Source: Paenibacillus azoreducens
GTDB taxonomy: Bacteria; Bacillota; Bacilli; Paenibacillales; Paenibacillaceae
Assembly (NCBI RefSeq): GCF_021654775.1
Contig: NZ_AP025343.1
Span: 620,001-684,000 of the forward strand
Direction: 5' to 3'
Length of the DNA stretch: 64,000 bases
The notes beneath the pieces are model-generated. The model saw nothing but the letters and a program-made list of their open reading frames with translations, ran no database searches and was not told the origin of the DNA. Positions 1-8,341 of this stretch are shown here, in pieces (position 1 is the first letter of the stretch; every line of letters starts with the position of its first letter). A program made the translations under genes and the position numbers.

Positions 1-827
1 CGACACTGCTATTATTTGCGATTTTCACCGTAATTCCGGTCGTGATGGCACTGTATTTGAGTTTTACGAATTACGATGTCCTGAGCCGGATGGACTGGGT
101 GGCTTTGGACAATTACAAACGGTTGTTTAAAGACAGCCTGTACTGGACCACCTTTAAAAACGTCATCTTTTATTCGATTATTTTCGTACCGCTCAACATT
201 CTGTTTTCCTTGGGACTGGCGATGCTGATGAATTTTAAACGCTTCGGTATCCGTTTGTTCCGTACCTTGAACTATTTGCCGACGCTGACTTCAGCCGTTG
301 CAGCCGCAACGGTGTGGATTTGGCTGCTGCACCCGGAATTCGGTCTGGTGAACAACATCCTCGGCTGGTTTGGGATTACGGGTCCGGCCTGGCTGGCACA
401 AACAGAGACGGCAATGCCTTCCATCATTATGGTGACCCTATGGCAGTCGATTGGCTCCAATATGGTGATTTACATTGCCGGCCTGCAGGGAGTGCCGGAT
501 TATTTGTATGAATCAGCGAAGCTCGACGGCGCCTCCGCTTTTGCGAGATTTCGTTATATTACCTGGCCGCAGCTAAGACCGACGACTTTCCTGATCAGCA
601 CGATGGCGATTATCGGCGCGCTGCAGCTGTTCGACCAGGCTTTCGTCCTCACGCAGGGGGGGCCCGGAAATGTGACCAAAACGCCGGTGTACCTGATTTA
701 CCAGCAAGGCTTCAAGCAGCTGCAGATGGGGTATGCCTCGGCGCAGGCATTCGTTTTGGCAATTGCCATTTTAATATTTTCGCTGATCAACATGCGCATC
801 AATAAAGCGGAAGAACCGGTGGTGTAA
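1..827 (+). CDS. Carbohydrate ABC transporter permease, MalF/UgpA type (5' end outside window)
   Basis: Inner-membrane subunit of a sugar ABC importer. The frame is open from base 3, so the gene starts before the window and about 274 residues are visible. The sequence has several membrane helices and the binding-protein-dependent permease loop 'YESAKLDGASAFARFRYITWP' region near two thirds of the protein, the EAA motif that docks the ATPase. The C-terminal 'GGPGN...T' segment before the last helix is typical of the MalF-like partner. It is followed 13 bases later by the second permease, so the two form a heterodimer. No ATPase is encoded nearby; these systems usually share an MsmX-type ATPase encoded elsewhere. 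Substrate is not determinable from the sequence. Confidence 0.93.
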   Translation, partial: TLLLFAIFTVIPVVMALYLSFTNYDVLSRMDWVALDNYKRLFKDSLYWTTFKNVIFYSIIFVPLNILFSLGLAMLMNFKRFGIRLFRTLNYLPTLTSAVAAATVWIWLLHPEFGLVNNILGWFGITGPAWLAQTETAMPSIIMVTLWQSIGSNMVIYIAGLQGVPDYLYESAKLDGASAFARFRYITWPQLRPTTFLISTMAIIGALQLFDQAFVLTQGGPGNVTKTPVYLIYQQGFKQLQMGYASAQAFVLAIAILIFSLINMRINKAEEPVV

Positions 828-840
828 AGGAGGAAAGACC

Positions 841-1767
841 ATGGATACCACTATTGAACCTAATGCCGGTACAGGAAGGCTTTCGAAACCGCCGGGTGTT
901 GTGTTCGGTAAAGTCGCGGCAGCAGCGCTCTTTTATATTGTAGCCATTTTGATTGCGGCGGCGATGTTTCTGCCTTTTTTCTGGAGCTTGATTACCTCGT
1001 TCAAGCCAAGCGACGAAATCTTCTCGGTGCCGCTGCGCTGGCTGCCGTCGCATTTTACATTAGAGCATTACATCAAGGCGTTTACGACGGTTTCATTCGG
1101 CCTGTATTTCAAGAATTCCGTGATCTTGGCAGTTGCCGGCGTCATTGCGAACCTGTTTTTCGGTTCCCTTGCCGGATATGCTTTCGCCAAGCTGAGTTTC
1201 CGCGGCAATATGCCGATTTTCCGCACGCTTTTGGCTGCGATGATGATTCCGGGCATCGTGACGATGATTCCAAGCTTTTATGTACTGCGTCATTTTCCGC
1301 TGCTGGGTGGCAATGATCTCTTCGGCTCCGGGGGAATGGGGCTGTTGAATTCCTTCTGGGGGATTATTCTTCCGGGAGCCTCCGGAACGTTCGCCGTCTT
1401 TTTTATGCGGCAATTCTTCCTGACACTGCCCTCTGACATGATGGAAGTGGCCCGCATTGAAGGCTGCGGCGAATTCCGCATCTTCTGGAACATTTATCTG
1501 CCGCTGACGAAACCGGCCCTTGCCACGCTCAGTATCTTTACGTTCCAGGCAGGCTGGAACAGCTTCCTGTGGCCGATGATCGTCCTGAACGATCCTGACA
1601 AAGCGACCATTCAGATGGGGCTGCAAGCCTTTTCCTACAATAATCAGACAGACTACGGACCGATGATGGCCGGGGCCCTTATTGCGATTCTGCCGATTCT
1701 GGTTCTGTTCCTGCTGCTGCAAAAGTATTTTGTGCAGGGCATTGCTTTCAGCGGTATTAAAGGCTGA
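841..1767 (+). CDS. Carbohydrate ABC transporter permease, MalG/AraQ type
   Basis: Second membrane subunit of the importer, 308 residues, full length for the family. The ATG follows a strong AAAGGAGG site at 826-833. A hydrophilic N-terminus of about 25 residues precedes the first helix; 'SFKPSDEIFSVPLRWLP' after helix 1 and the EAA loop with 'EVARIEGCGEFRIFWNIYLP' around residues 200-220 are diagnostic of MalG-like permeases. It ends in 'GIAFSGIKG', the usual family tail. It forms an operon with the upstream permease. Downstream lies a decayed carbohydrate-binding protein remnant and then a GH76 enzyme, which suggests import of plant or fungal polysaccharide fragments, possibly mannan-derived; that substrate is inference. 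Confidence 0.94.
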   Translation: MDTTIEPNAGTGRLSKPPGVVFGKVAAAALFYIVAILIAAAMFLPFFWSLITSFKPSDEIFSVPLRWLPSHFTLEHYIKAFTTVSFGLYFKNSVILAVAGVIANLFFGSLAGYAFAKLSFRGNMPIFRTLLAAMMIPGIVTMIPSFYVLRHFPLLGGNDLFGSGGMGLLNSFWGIILPGASGTFAVFFMRQFFLTLPSDMMEVARIEGCGEFRIFWNIYLPLTKPALATLSIFTFQAGWNSFLWPMIVLNDPDKATIQMGLQAFSYNNQTDYGPMMAGALIAILPILVLFLLLQKYFVQGIAFSGIKG

Positions 1768-1831
1768 GGAAGTGAGCCTGACACATGCTGTTACTTTAAT
1801 CCAATTCCATGCGGGAAGGAACGAAGGGTAT

Positions 1832-2211
1832 ATGAGAAAGAACTGGGGAAAATGGGCGCTTGCGGCATAACGGATCGTCAATGAGCGCGTACTCGCCGAG
1901 TTCTGGTTCACATTGAACTTCACAGCCGTTCCGTCGGTATTCCAGCCCGCAACATAACCTCTTCCGGAAAATCCCGGCGAGCTGCTCTCCGTCAGGATAC
2001 CGTAGCAGGAAACGCGAGCCGGTATGTTACGGTGAACGGAAAAGTGGTCCAATCCAACCTGAACTTTCCCGCTACAAGCGGCTGGGGGGACTGGAAGACT
2101 GTGACGATGAACGTAGATCTTCAGGCTGGCTATAACCAAATTATCATCGGCCAGGATACCCCGAAAGGAAACGCTAATTATTTGAACCTTGATAAAATAT
2201 ACGGACTGTAA
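1832..2211 (+). pseudogene. Remnant of a secreted protein with an internally inverted CBM6/CBM35-like module
   Basis: An ATG at 1832 with a GAAGG site starts 'MRKNWGKWALAA', which looks like the beginning of a signal peptide, then stops at 1868. From 2005 to 2211 the plus strand encodes the C-terminal half of a carbohydrate-binding module (starts AGNASRYVTVNG, contains SGWGDWKTVT, ends NYLNLDKIYGL, stop). The missing N-terminal half (ESSSPGFSGRGYVAGW ... SLTIRYAA) is present but on the minus strand, about 2004 down to 1861. Both halves together give one nearly complete beta-sandwich module of the CBM6/35 type. No catalytic domain remains between signal peptide and module, so a deletion is also likely. 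It cannot encode an intact protein as it stands. Confidence 0.75.
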
Positions 2212-2242
2212 GGCTTGGTCTAGAGAAAGAGGAGGAGAGAGC

Positions 2243-3295
2243 ATGCTGTGGTCTGATCGCGCGGAAGCAGCTCAGGAAGCGCTCCGGCAATATTTTTGGA
2301 ACCCGGAGATTGCGATGTACAACATTGAAACCCCTTGCCCGGACGGAGAATGCAACACGATTATTTTTCATTACTGGTGGATGGCCCATGCCGTGGATGT
2401 TTTGGTAGACGGTTTGCTCAGATCGAAGCGGGGGATTTATGACCGGACGCTGGCTGAGCTTCACGAAGGCATTTTGCGCCGCAACGGAGGCGCGTACCCG
2501 AATGAGCTTTATGACGATATGGAATGGATGGCCATTGCCTGGCTCCGCGCTTACAACGCGACCGGACGAGAGACTTACAAGAAAACGGCTCTTTTGCTAT
2601 GGGAAGATATCAAAACAGGTTGGAACGATCATATGGGCGGAGGCATCGCCTGGCAGAAATCGCAGTTGGATTATAAAAATACTCCTGCAAATGCTCCGGC
2701 TGTCATTTTGGCGGCAAGACTGTACCAGTGTTTTGGGAATCAGGAGGATCTCGATTGGGCAAAGAGGATTTATGATTGGCAAAAACGGCACCTGGTTGAT
2801 CCGCAGAGCGGCTTTGTCTGGGACGGGATGAACCGTACTGGTGACGGGAGCATTGATAAGGATTGGAAGTTCACCTATTGCCAGGGTGTGTTTATAGGAG
2901 CAGGAGTAGAGCTGTATCGCGCAACCGGAGAGGTCTTGTATCTGAAGGATGCGCTGCGGACGGCAGAAGCGGCAGAAGCGGAACTTGCGGGACAAGACGG
3001 ATTGTTCCCGGATGAAGAGGATGGCGACGGCGGTCTGTTCAAAGGTATTCTGGTACGTTACTTGGCGGAGTTATGCCTTTGTGTCGGTTCTCCCGGGCAG
3101 CCGGCGGCAGCATTGCTGATCCGCAATGCGGATAGCTTATGGGAACAGGGAAGAGGCGCCGGTTATCTCTTCGGGACGGACTGGAGCAAACCTCCTGCCG
3201 GAAATGTATCGCTCAGCACGCAGCTCAGCGGCATCAAGCTTCTGGAACGGATGGCGGAGCTGGAATGGAAAGGAATCCTCCTTCAAGAGGTTTAA
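2243..3295 (+). CDS. Glycoside hydrolase family 76 protein (alpha-1,6-mannanase-like)
   Basis: 350 residues with an (alpha/alpha)6-barrel type sequence. The family hallmark is the adjacent aspartate pair in 'NELYDDMEWMAIAW' (Asp91-Asp92), the catalytic residues of GH76 endo-alpha-1,6-mannanases. Aromatic-rich motifs such as 'IFHYWWMAHAVDVL' and 'KFTYCQGVFIGAGVELY' fit the substrate cleft. There is no signal peptide, so it probably acts inside the cell on imported oligosaccharides. I chose ATG 2243 because GAGGAGGAG lies just upstream; an in-frame ATG at 2189 falls within the upstream remnant and has no ribosome site. It ends in front of a strong bidirectional terminator shared with the convergent LacI gene. 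Confidence 0.88.
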   Translation: MLWSDRAEAAQEALRQYFWNPEIAMYNIETPCPDGECNTIIFHYWWMAHAVDVLVDGLLRSKRGIYDRTLAELHEGILRRNGGAYPNELYDDMEWMAIAWLRAYNATGRETYKKTALLLWEDIKTGWNDHMGGGIAWQKSQLDYKNTPANAPAVILAARLYQCFGNQEDLDWAKRIYDWQKRHLVDPQSGFVWDGMNRTGDGSIDKDWKFTYCQGVFIGAGVELYRATGEVLYLKDALRTAEAAEAELAGQDGLFPDEEDGDGGLFKGILVRYLAELCLCVGSPGQPAAALLIRNADSLWEQGRGAGYLFGTDWSKPPAGNVSLSTQLSGIKLLERMAELEWKGILLQEV

Positions 3296-3327
3296 GGGCG
3301 GCGCGTAACAGAGAAAGATGCGGGCTT

Positions 3328-3367
3328 GAAAATCGTCCTTCGATAATGACAACGAAGGACGATTTTC
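3328..3367. terminator. Bidirectional rho-independent terminator
   Basis: A perfect 15 bp inverted repeat (GAAAATCGTCCTTCG, 10-base loop, CGAAGGACGATTTTC) sits between the convergent GH76 and LacI-family genes. The A-rich and T-rich stem ends give U-tracts in both directions. Confidence 0.85.
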
Positions 3368-3392
3368 TCTGTTCTGTTCGGCGGCCCAATCA

Positions 3393-4409
3393 TCATGATT
3401 TCTTGATATTATAATTGGAAGAATCCCTGATAAGCAGCTCGGAATCCACGACAAATACCCGTTTATCCTCGAATTGGTTGTCGTTCATCTGATCGATGAA
3501 CTTCTCTACAATAATCGCGCCCATCGTATATTTTGGCTGGTTCACTGTGCTCAGTGACGGCGTGATGTATTTGCTGATCCGGTTGTTGTCGACGCCGACG
3601 ACGGCTAACTGATCCGGGATGGATATCCCATGTTTGGCGCATGCCTGGTATACGCCGAGCGCCATCTCGTCGTTGGCGGCAAAGACAGCGGTGAACGGAA
3701 TCTGCTTCTGAATCAGCCGCTCCATCGCATCGAATCCGCCGGTTTCGTTGAAGTTGCCGTTCTCCACGAGCTCCGGACGGAAAGGAATATGATTGTCCTT
3801 GAGCGCCTTCAAATATCCTTCCAGCCGCTCATAGCTGTCAATCGCCTCCGGGTAACCGTTAAGGAACACGATATCCCGGTGCCCGCATGCCAGCAGATGC
3901 TCCATCACCTGCCTGGAAAATTTGACGTTATCGGTATATATGCAAGGGATTTTTGCATGTTCGATGTGTCGTCCGATCACGGCGATATAGTAGCCTTTGT
4001 CGGCCATTTCGCCGATTTCCTCATCCGGAAGCTGCGGCGTGATCATGATGACACCATCCATCGTGCGGTCCATCAGCATCGTGAGGTATTCGCGTTCTTT
4101 TTCGGGCTGATTCTCGGCATCGCAAATAAAAACCCTGTACTTCTGGGCATAAGCCATATTTTCGATCCCTTTAATGATTTCGGTAAAATATGCATTGTTG
4201 ATATCCTGGGCGATGACGCCGATGTTCATCGTCTTTTGTTGGCGGAGATTTTTGGCGGCCGCATTGGGATGATAGTTCAGCTCATCCACGGCCCGCATCA
4301 CTTTATCTCTCGTTTTGGCCCTTACGCCGCTGGCCTGATTCAGTACGCGGGAAACCGTAGCGGGGGAGACGCCGGCCTTGGCGGCAACGTCGATGATTTT
4401 TGCATCCAT
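3393..4409 (-). CDS. LacI-family transcriptional regulator
   Basis: 338 residues. The N-terminal helix-turn-helix starts 'IIDVAAKAGVSPATVSRVLN' and is followed by the hinge helix 'NYHPNAAAKNLRQQ', then a periplasmic-binding-protein-like sensor domain (about residues 60-330) with 'GVIAQDINNAYFTEIIKGIE' and 'FAANDEMALGVYQA'. It is divergent from the permease/binding-protein/GH30 operon at 4775. Three near-identical palindromes of the LacI type lie between the two genes, so it very likely represses that operon, and perhaps itself, in response to a sugar. The sugar cannot be read from the sequence. Confidence 0.95.
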   Translation of the reverse strand: MDAKIIDVAAKAGVSPATVSRVLNQASGVRAKTRDKVMRAVDELNYHPNAAAKNLRQQKTMNIGVIAQDINNAYFTEIIKGIENMAYAQKYRVFICDAENQPEKEREYLTMLMDRTMDGVIMITPQLPDEEIGEMADKGYYIAVIGRHIEHAKIPCIYTDNVKFSRQVMEHLLACGHRDIVFLNGYPEAIDSYERLEGYLKALKDNHIPFRPELVENGNFNETGGFDAMERLIQKQIPFTAVFAANDEMALGVYQACAKHGISIPDQLAVVGVDNNRISKYITPSLSTVNQPKYTMGAIIVEKFIDQMNDNQFEDKRVFVVDSELLIRDSSNYNIKKS

Positions 4410-4460
4410 ATGATTTACCTACTTTTTATTTTTTTGGCTGAACTTTTTTGAAATTCTCAT

Positions 4461-4489
4461 TTGACAAATGTTTCTTGCGTAATTATAAT
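4461..4489 (+). promoter_or_regulatory. Sigma-A promoter of the LacI-controlled operon
   Basis: TTGACA at 4461-4466, a 17-base spacer and TATAAT at 4484-4489 form a consensus promoter on the plus strand. Its start point would fall at or just before the first palindromic operator, ideal for repression. Confidence 0.85.
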
Positions 4490-4495
4490 TCAAAA

Positions 4496-4509
4496 TGAAA
4501 TCGATTTCA
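4496..4509. promoter_or_regulatory. LacI-type operator 1
   Basis: Perfect 14 bp palindrome TGAAATCGATTTCA with a central CG, seven bases after the -10 box of the promoter. The design matches LacI-family sites. Confidence 0.8.
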
Positions 4510-4600
4510 ATAACTGCTGAGATTCTAAGTTTATGCCTTGGGAAGTCGATATCCAGCCTAATCTTTATTTATTGAGAAGGGCTTTTCTTTTAGAATAAAA

Positions 4601-4614
4601 AGAAATCGATTTCA
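4601..4614. promoter_or_regulatory. LacI-type operator 2
   Basis: AGAAATCGATTTCA, identical to operator 1 except for the first base; the GAAATCGATTTC core is a perfect palindrome. Its centre is 105 bases from that of operator 1. Confidence 0.7.
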
Positions 4615-4679
4615 TTTTTATGTTTAATTAATGTTATTAAGTTGGAATCGGAGGTGTGATACATATTTTTATTCGCATA

Positions 4680-4697
4680 AATGAAATCGATTTCATT
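4680..4697. promoter_or_regulatory. LacI-type operator 3
   Basis: An 18 bp perfect palindrome, AATGAAATCGATTTCATT, the longest of the three sites and the closest to the permease gene. It lies in the presumed untranslated leader, so it could serve as a roadblock or a looping partner. Confidence 0.75.
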
Positions 4698-4774
4698 ATA
4701 GGGGATGATGAACCTTATCATGAGGTTTTGTTCACGTCCTGACGTTATTTTAACGAACCGAGGTGAAGTATTAG

Positions 4775-5689
4775 GTGCGGGAATTTCTCAAGGAGCTGGC
4801 CAAAAACAGAGTACTGTTTCTGATGATCCTGCCGGCGCTGCTGTTCTTTATTGTTTTTAGCTATATTCCGATGGTCGGCGTCTATTATGCTTTTACGAAT
4901 TTCAGCTTTGACGGCGGATTGTTCGGGAGTCCTTTTGTCGGCATGCAGAACTTTAAATTTCTGTTCGAGTCGGGGGCGCTGTACAATCTCACGAAAAACA
5001 CCGTGCTTTACAATTTGGCGTTTATTTTCGTCGGCAACTTGCTGCAGCTCATCTGTGCGGTCTTCCTCAGCGAAATGGCCGGCAAGTGGTTCAAGAAAAC
5101 GACGCAGTCGATTATGTTTCTGCCTTTCTTTATTTCCTTCGTCCTTGTCGGCGCATTTGTCTACAACCTATTTAACTTTGAAACCGGCTCGGTAAACGCG
5201 CTTCTGCGCGGGCTTGGTCTTCAGCCTTATGATTTTTACCTTCATACTGCCCCATGGAAATACATCATCGTTTTCTTCAACGTCTGGAAAGGTCTCGGTT
5301 ACGGCACGGTTATTTACCTGGCAGCCATTATGGGTATCAGCGACGAATATCACGAAGCGGCCAAGATCGACGGGGCCAATATTTTCAAACGTATCCGCTA
5401 CATCACGATTCCGCTGCTTAGGCCGACCTTCGTGCTGCTTATTCTGCTCAGCCTGGGCGGTATTTTGAAAGGGCAATTCGATCTTTTTTGGCAGATTGTC
5501 GGCAACAACGGGATGCTTTATGACGCCACGGATATTATCGATACTTATGTCTACCGTTCGCTTGCCATCAATTTCGATATCGGCATGGGAACGGCGGCCG
5601 GATTGTTCCAATCCTTCTTCGGTTTTGTGCTGGTCGTGACCGTGAATTGGATCGTCCGCAAGGTGCAGAAGGATTATGCGCTTTTTTGA
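4775..5689 (+). CDS. Sugar ABC transporter permease, LplB-like
   Basis: 304 residues with six predicted helices. The N-terminus 'NRVLFLMILPALLFFIVFSYIPMVGVYYAF' is typical of the LplB/YteP branch of MalF-like permeases. The EAA loop 'DEYHEAAKIDGANIFKRIRYITIPLLRP' lies near residues 190-220. I used the GTG start at 4775, which has a GAGGTGA site seven bases upstream. It pairs with the LplC-like permease 96 bases downstream and with the large lipoprotein after it. Such systems import oligosaccharides and usually borrow a shared ATPase. Confidence 0.94.
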   Translation: MREFLKELAKNRVLFLMILPALLFFIVFSYIPMVGVYYAFTNFSFDGGLFGSPFVGMQNFKFLFESGALYNLTKNTVLYNLAFIFVGNLLQLICAVFLSEMAGKWFKKTTQSIMFLPFFISFVLVGAFVYNLFNFETGSVNALLRGLGLQPYDFYLHTAPWKYIIVFFNVWKGLGYGTVIYLAAIMGISDEYHEAAKIDGANIFKRIRYITIPLLRPTFVLLILLSLGGILKGQFDLFWQIVGNNGMLYDATDIIDTYVYRSLAINFDIGMGTAAGLFQSFFGFVLVVTVNWIVRKVQKDYALF

Positions 5690-5696
5690 AGATTGT

Positions 5697-5730
5697 GCCT
5701 TCATCCGTACAATCATTGGTTCAACTTATT
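5697..5730. repeat. Short dispersed repeat, inverted relative to 35862-35895
   Basis: The 34 bases between the two permease genes (starting GCCTTCATCCGTACAATCAT) are nearly the reverse complement of the sequence at about 35862-35895, which forms the left end of a possible MITE. Only one end is present here. Confidence 0.45.
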
Positions 5731-5785
5731 TAGATAAGAGCAGAGTAAGGACGGAATTTTAGAACTTAAAGGAGGTAGCCGTACA

Positions 5786-6667
5786 TTGCGTGCTGAACGC
5801 TCGACCATCGTTTTTAACATTATGGGTTATATCGTCATTTCGGTGCTCGCTTTGCTGTGCCTGCTGCCGTTCTGGCTGATTATTTCCGGTTCGTTTTCAG
5901 CGGAGGATGACATTATACGGGACGGTTTCCGGCTGGTGCCGAATCACTTTTCCATCGATGCCTACAAAGCGGTATTCAGTAATCCGATGCAAATTATCCA
6001 GGCTTACGAAGTTACCGTCGGGCTGACGCTGACCGGAACGATACTGGGGCTCTTTTTTACTTCAATGGCAGGTTACGTCCTGTCCCGCAAAGATTTCAAA
6101 TACCGCGACAAGCTGGCCTTTTTCATTTATTTTACGACCTTGTTCAGCGGCGGCCTGATCCCGTGGTATATCCTGATCGTCAACTATTTGGACTGGAAGG
6201 ACAGCTACCTGGCGCTGCTGGTTCCGGCGCTTATGAGTGCGTGGAATATTATCCTGATGAAGAATTTCATGAAATCGATTCCAGACTCCATCGTGGAGTC
6301 GGCCAAAATCGACGGCGCGGGAGAGTTCACGATCTACTGGAAGCTCATTCTTCCGCTCTCGACGCCGGGGCTGGCTACGATCGGCCTGTTTCTTGGGCTC
6401 TCGTATTGGAACGATTGGTTCTCCGCCAATGTGTTTATTACGACCGAATCCAAATATCCGCTGCAGTTTCTGCTCTATAAAATTTTAGCCAGTGCGGCGG
6501 TGCTCAAAACCGATATCGCCGGCAATTTGGGCGCGGATTTTAAGGCGCCAGCCGAAACGCTGAAGATGGCGGTGGCGATCGTCGTAACCGGTCCAATCAT
6601 TTTTCTGTATCCGTTCGTGCAGCGTTACTTCGTCAAAGGTCTCACCATTGGCGCCGTAAAGGGATAG
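5786..6667 (+). CDS. Sugar ABC transporter permease, LplC-like
   Basis: 293 residues, MalG/LplC type, the partner of the preceding permease. A TTG start at 5786 is preferred because AAAGGAGGT lies eight bases upstream and no ATG is well placed. 'SGSFSAEDDIIRDGFRLVPNHFSIDAYKAVF' follows helix 1, as in the LplC branch, and the EAA loop 'DSIVESAKIDGAGEFTIYWKLILPLSTP' is intact. It ends in 'VKGLTIGAVKG'. A 13-of-14 match to the LacI operator (TGAAATCGATTCCA, 6270-6283) lies inside this gene and might be an auxiliary operator, or chance. Confidence 0.94.
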   Translation: MRAERSTIVFNIMGYIVISVLALLCLLPFWLIISGSFSAEDDIIRDGFRLVPNHFSIDAYKAVFSNPMQIIQAYEVTVGLTLTGTILGLFFTSMAGYVLSRKDFKYRDKLAFFIYFTTLFSGGLIPWYILIVNYLDWKDSYLALLVPALMSAWNIILMKNFMKSIPDSIVESAKIDGAGEFTIYWKLILPLSTPGLATIGLFLGLSYWNDWFSANVFITTESKYPLQFLLYKILASAAVLKTDIAGNLGADFKAPAETLKMAVAIVVTGPIIFLYPFVQRYFVKGLTIGAVKG

Positions 6668-6733
6668 TGCGATCAACGTCTGTCCTGACCGGCAGCCCGA
6701 TGTCAATGAAATCATAAACAGGGGGAGTATTTT

Positions 6734-8317
6734 ATGAAAAAGAGGTTGTTCAAACTGCTGTCCGTCTGTATGGCTGTGGCGATGCTGTCTGTACTCATGT
6801 CCGCGTGCGGCGGCAGTGGAGGAAGCGGAAGCCCGGAGGAAGGCAAAAGCACGGATTCATCCGCGAAAGAGGAATCGGCTGCGGTAGATGACGGCAAACC
6901 GGATACATCCAAAAAGGTAGTGCTGAACTGGTACCTGCTGGGCGATGCGCATGCCGATACACCGAAGGTTGTGGCTGAGTGGAACAAAATGCTAGAAAAA
7001 GACCTTAACGCGACCGTGAAGCTGAACTTCACGACCTGGAACGACTGGCAGACCAAATACAACCTCCTGCTTGCTTCGGGAGAAAAGGTGGATATGCTGT
7101 TTGCGTCGTCCTGGGCCGACTTTTTCAAATTTGCGAAGCAAGGCGCGTTTTTGGATCTCAAGGATCTGCTGCCGAAGTATGCGCCGGAAACTTGGAAAGA
7201 GGTGCCTGAGCAGGATTGGAAGGACGTGACGATCGGGGGCAAAATCCTTGCCGTGCCGAGCACTTATCCCGAATATACGCCGGACGGACTGGTATATCGC
7301 GAAGACTGGCGAGAAGAATTGAACGCTCCTGAAATCACTGATCTGGATTCGATCGAGAAATACCTGGAAGCAGTCAAAACTGTCAAAAAAGTGACGCCGA
7401 TCAAAGGCAAGGCATGGAATGAAGTGAACACCCTTTTCCACAACTATTACGATTTCAAAAACATCGGCGGCGACAGCGGCGTTATCGTGGCCAAATCCTA
7501 CGACACGCCTCGCGATGTGGTGGCTTATCCTTTCACAATGGAATTCGAAGAATGGGTGAAACGGATGAAAACCTGGGCGGATAAAGGATTCTGGACGTCC
7601 AACACGCTTTCGATTCAGCAGGAATCGGGCGATTTCATCAAAACGGGAACCGGTGCGGTCTATTGGCGCAATGCTCCGGGCGCATCGGGCTTTATTGCCG
7701 ACATCGAAAAAAACCATAGAGAGATCAAAAAAATGGGCTATTTCCCGTTCACTCGTTTCCATAACTATGCCGTGCCGAACCTTGGCATCAACAACGGCAT
7801 GGCCATTCCGAAAAATTCGGAAAATCCGGAACGTTCCTTGATGGTGCTTGAAAAGCTCCGCAATGATCCGAAATATTATAACCTGATGACGTACGGCATT
7901 GAAGGCGAAAACTACGTCTTAAACGACAAGGGCGCGATCGTTTCCCCGCCACCGGGCAAAGATCCGAAAAAAGGCTACGGCATTGCCAGCTGGGGCTGGA
8001 GATACAGCAAAAACGAGCATCCATCTTCCAACCGCTGGGAAGGCGAGGATAAATTGATGGAGGAATTCAAAGCGGCATCGAGACCGGATATTTTCGCTCC
8101 GATCCTGATGGACTACCAGCCGGTCAAATCCCAGCTTGCCGCCGTCAACCAGGTGTACCAGCAGTTCGGCATGCCGCTGATGATGGGGCTTGTGCCGGAT
8201 GTGGATCAAGCGCTCGAAAATTACCGCAGCAAGCTGAAAGCGGCGGGCGTAGATGCCGTGCTGGCTTATGTTCAGAAGGAAGTTAACGCATATGCAGATG
8301 AAAAAGGGTTAAAATAG
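6734..8317 (+). CDS. Extracellular sugar-binding lipoprotein, LplA-like (solute-binding family 1)
   Basis: 527 residues. The signal peptide 'MKKRLFKLLSVCMAVAMLSVLMSACGG' ends in a lipobox (MSAC), so the mature protein is lipid-anchored at Cys25 or so, followed by a Gly/Ser-rich linker. The size of over 500 residues and the DUF3502-like C-terminal half match the LplA branch rather than the 430-residue MalE branch. It would capture the sugar for the two permeases upstream. The ATG has a GGGGGAG site. The gene is followed seven codons later by the GH30 gene, in the same operon. Confidence 0.93.
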   Translation: MKKRLFKLLSVCMAVAMLSVLMSACGGSGGSGSPEEGKSTDSSAKEESAAVDDGKPDTSKKVVLNWYLLGDAHADTPKVVAEWNKMLEKDLNATVKLNFTTWNDWQTKYNLLLASGEKVDMLFASSWADFFKFAKQGAFLDLKDLLPKYAPETWKEVPEQDWKDVTIGGKILAVPSTYPEYTPDGLVYREDWREELNAPEITDLDSIEKYLEAVKTVKKVTPIKGKAWNEVNTLFHNYYDFKNIGGDSGVIVAKSYDTPRDVVAYPFTMEFEEWVKRMKTWADKGFWTSNTLSIQQESGDFIKTGTGAVYWRNAPGASGFIADIEKNHREIKKMGYFPFTRFHNYAVPNLGINNGMAIPKNSENPERSLMVLEKLRNDPKYYNLMTYGIEGENYVLNDKGAIVSPPPGKDPKKGYGIASWGWRYSKNEHPSSNRWEGEDKLMEEFKAASRPDIFAPILMDYQPVKSQLAAVNQVYQQFGMPLMMGLVPDVDQALENYRSKLKAAGVDAVLAYVQKEVNAYADEKGLK

Positions 8318-8341
8318 AGGATTTTGCAAGGAGGAACAGCA

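Noticed and set aside
1093..2244. A 383-codon minus-strand frame antisense to the MalG-like permease
   Set aside because: Most of it is the complement of a real gene; only the short stretch at 1861-2004 encodes a recognisable peptide, which is explained by the inverted module.
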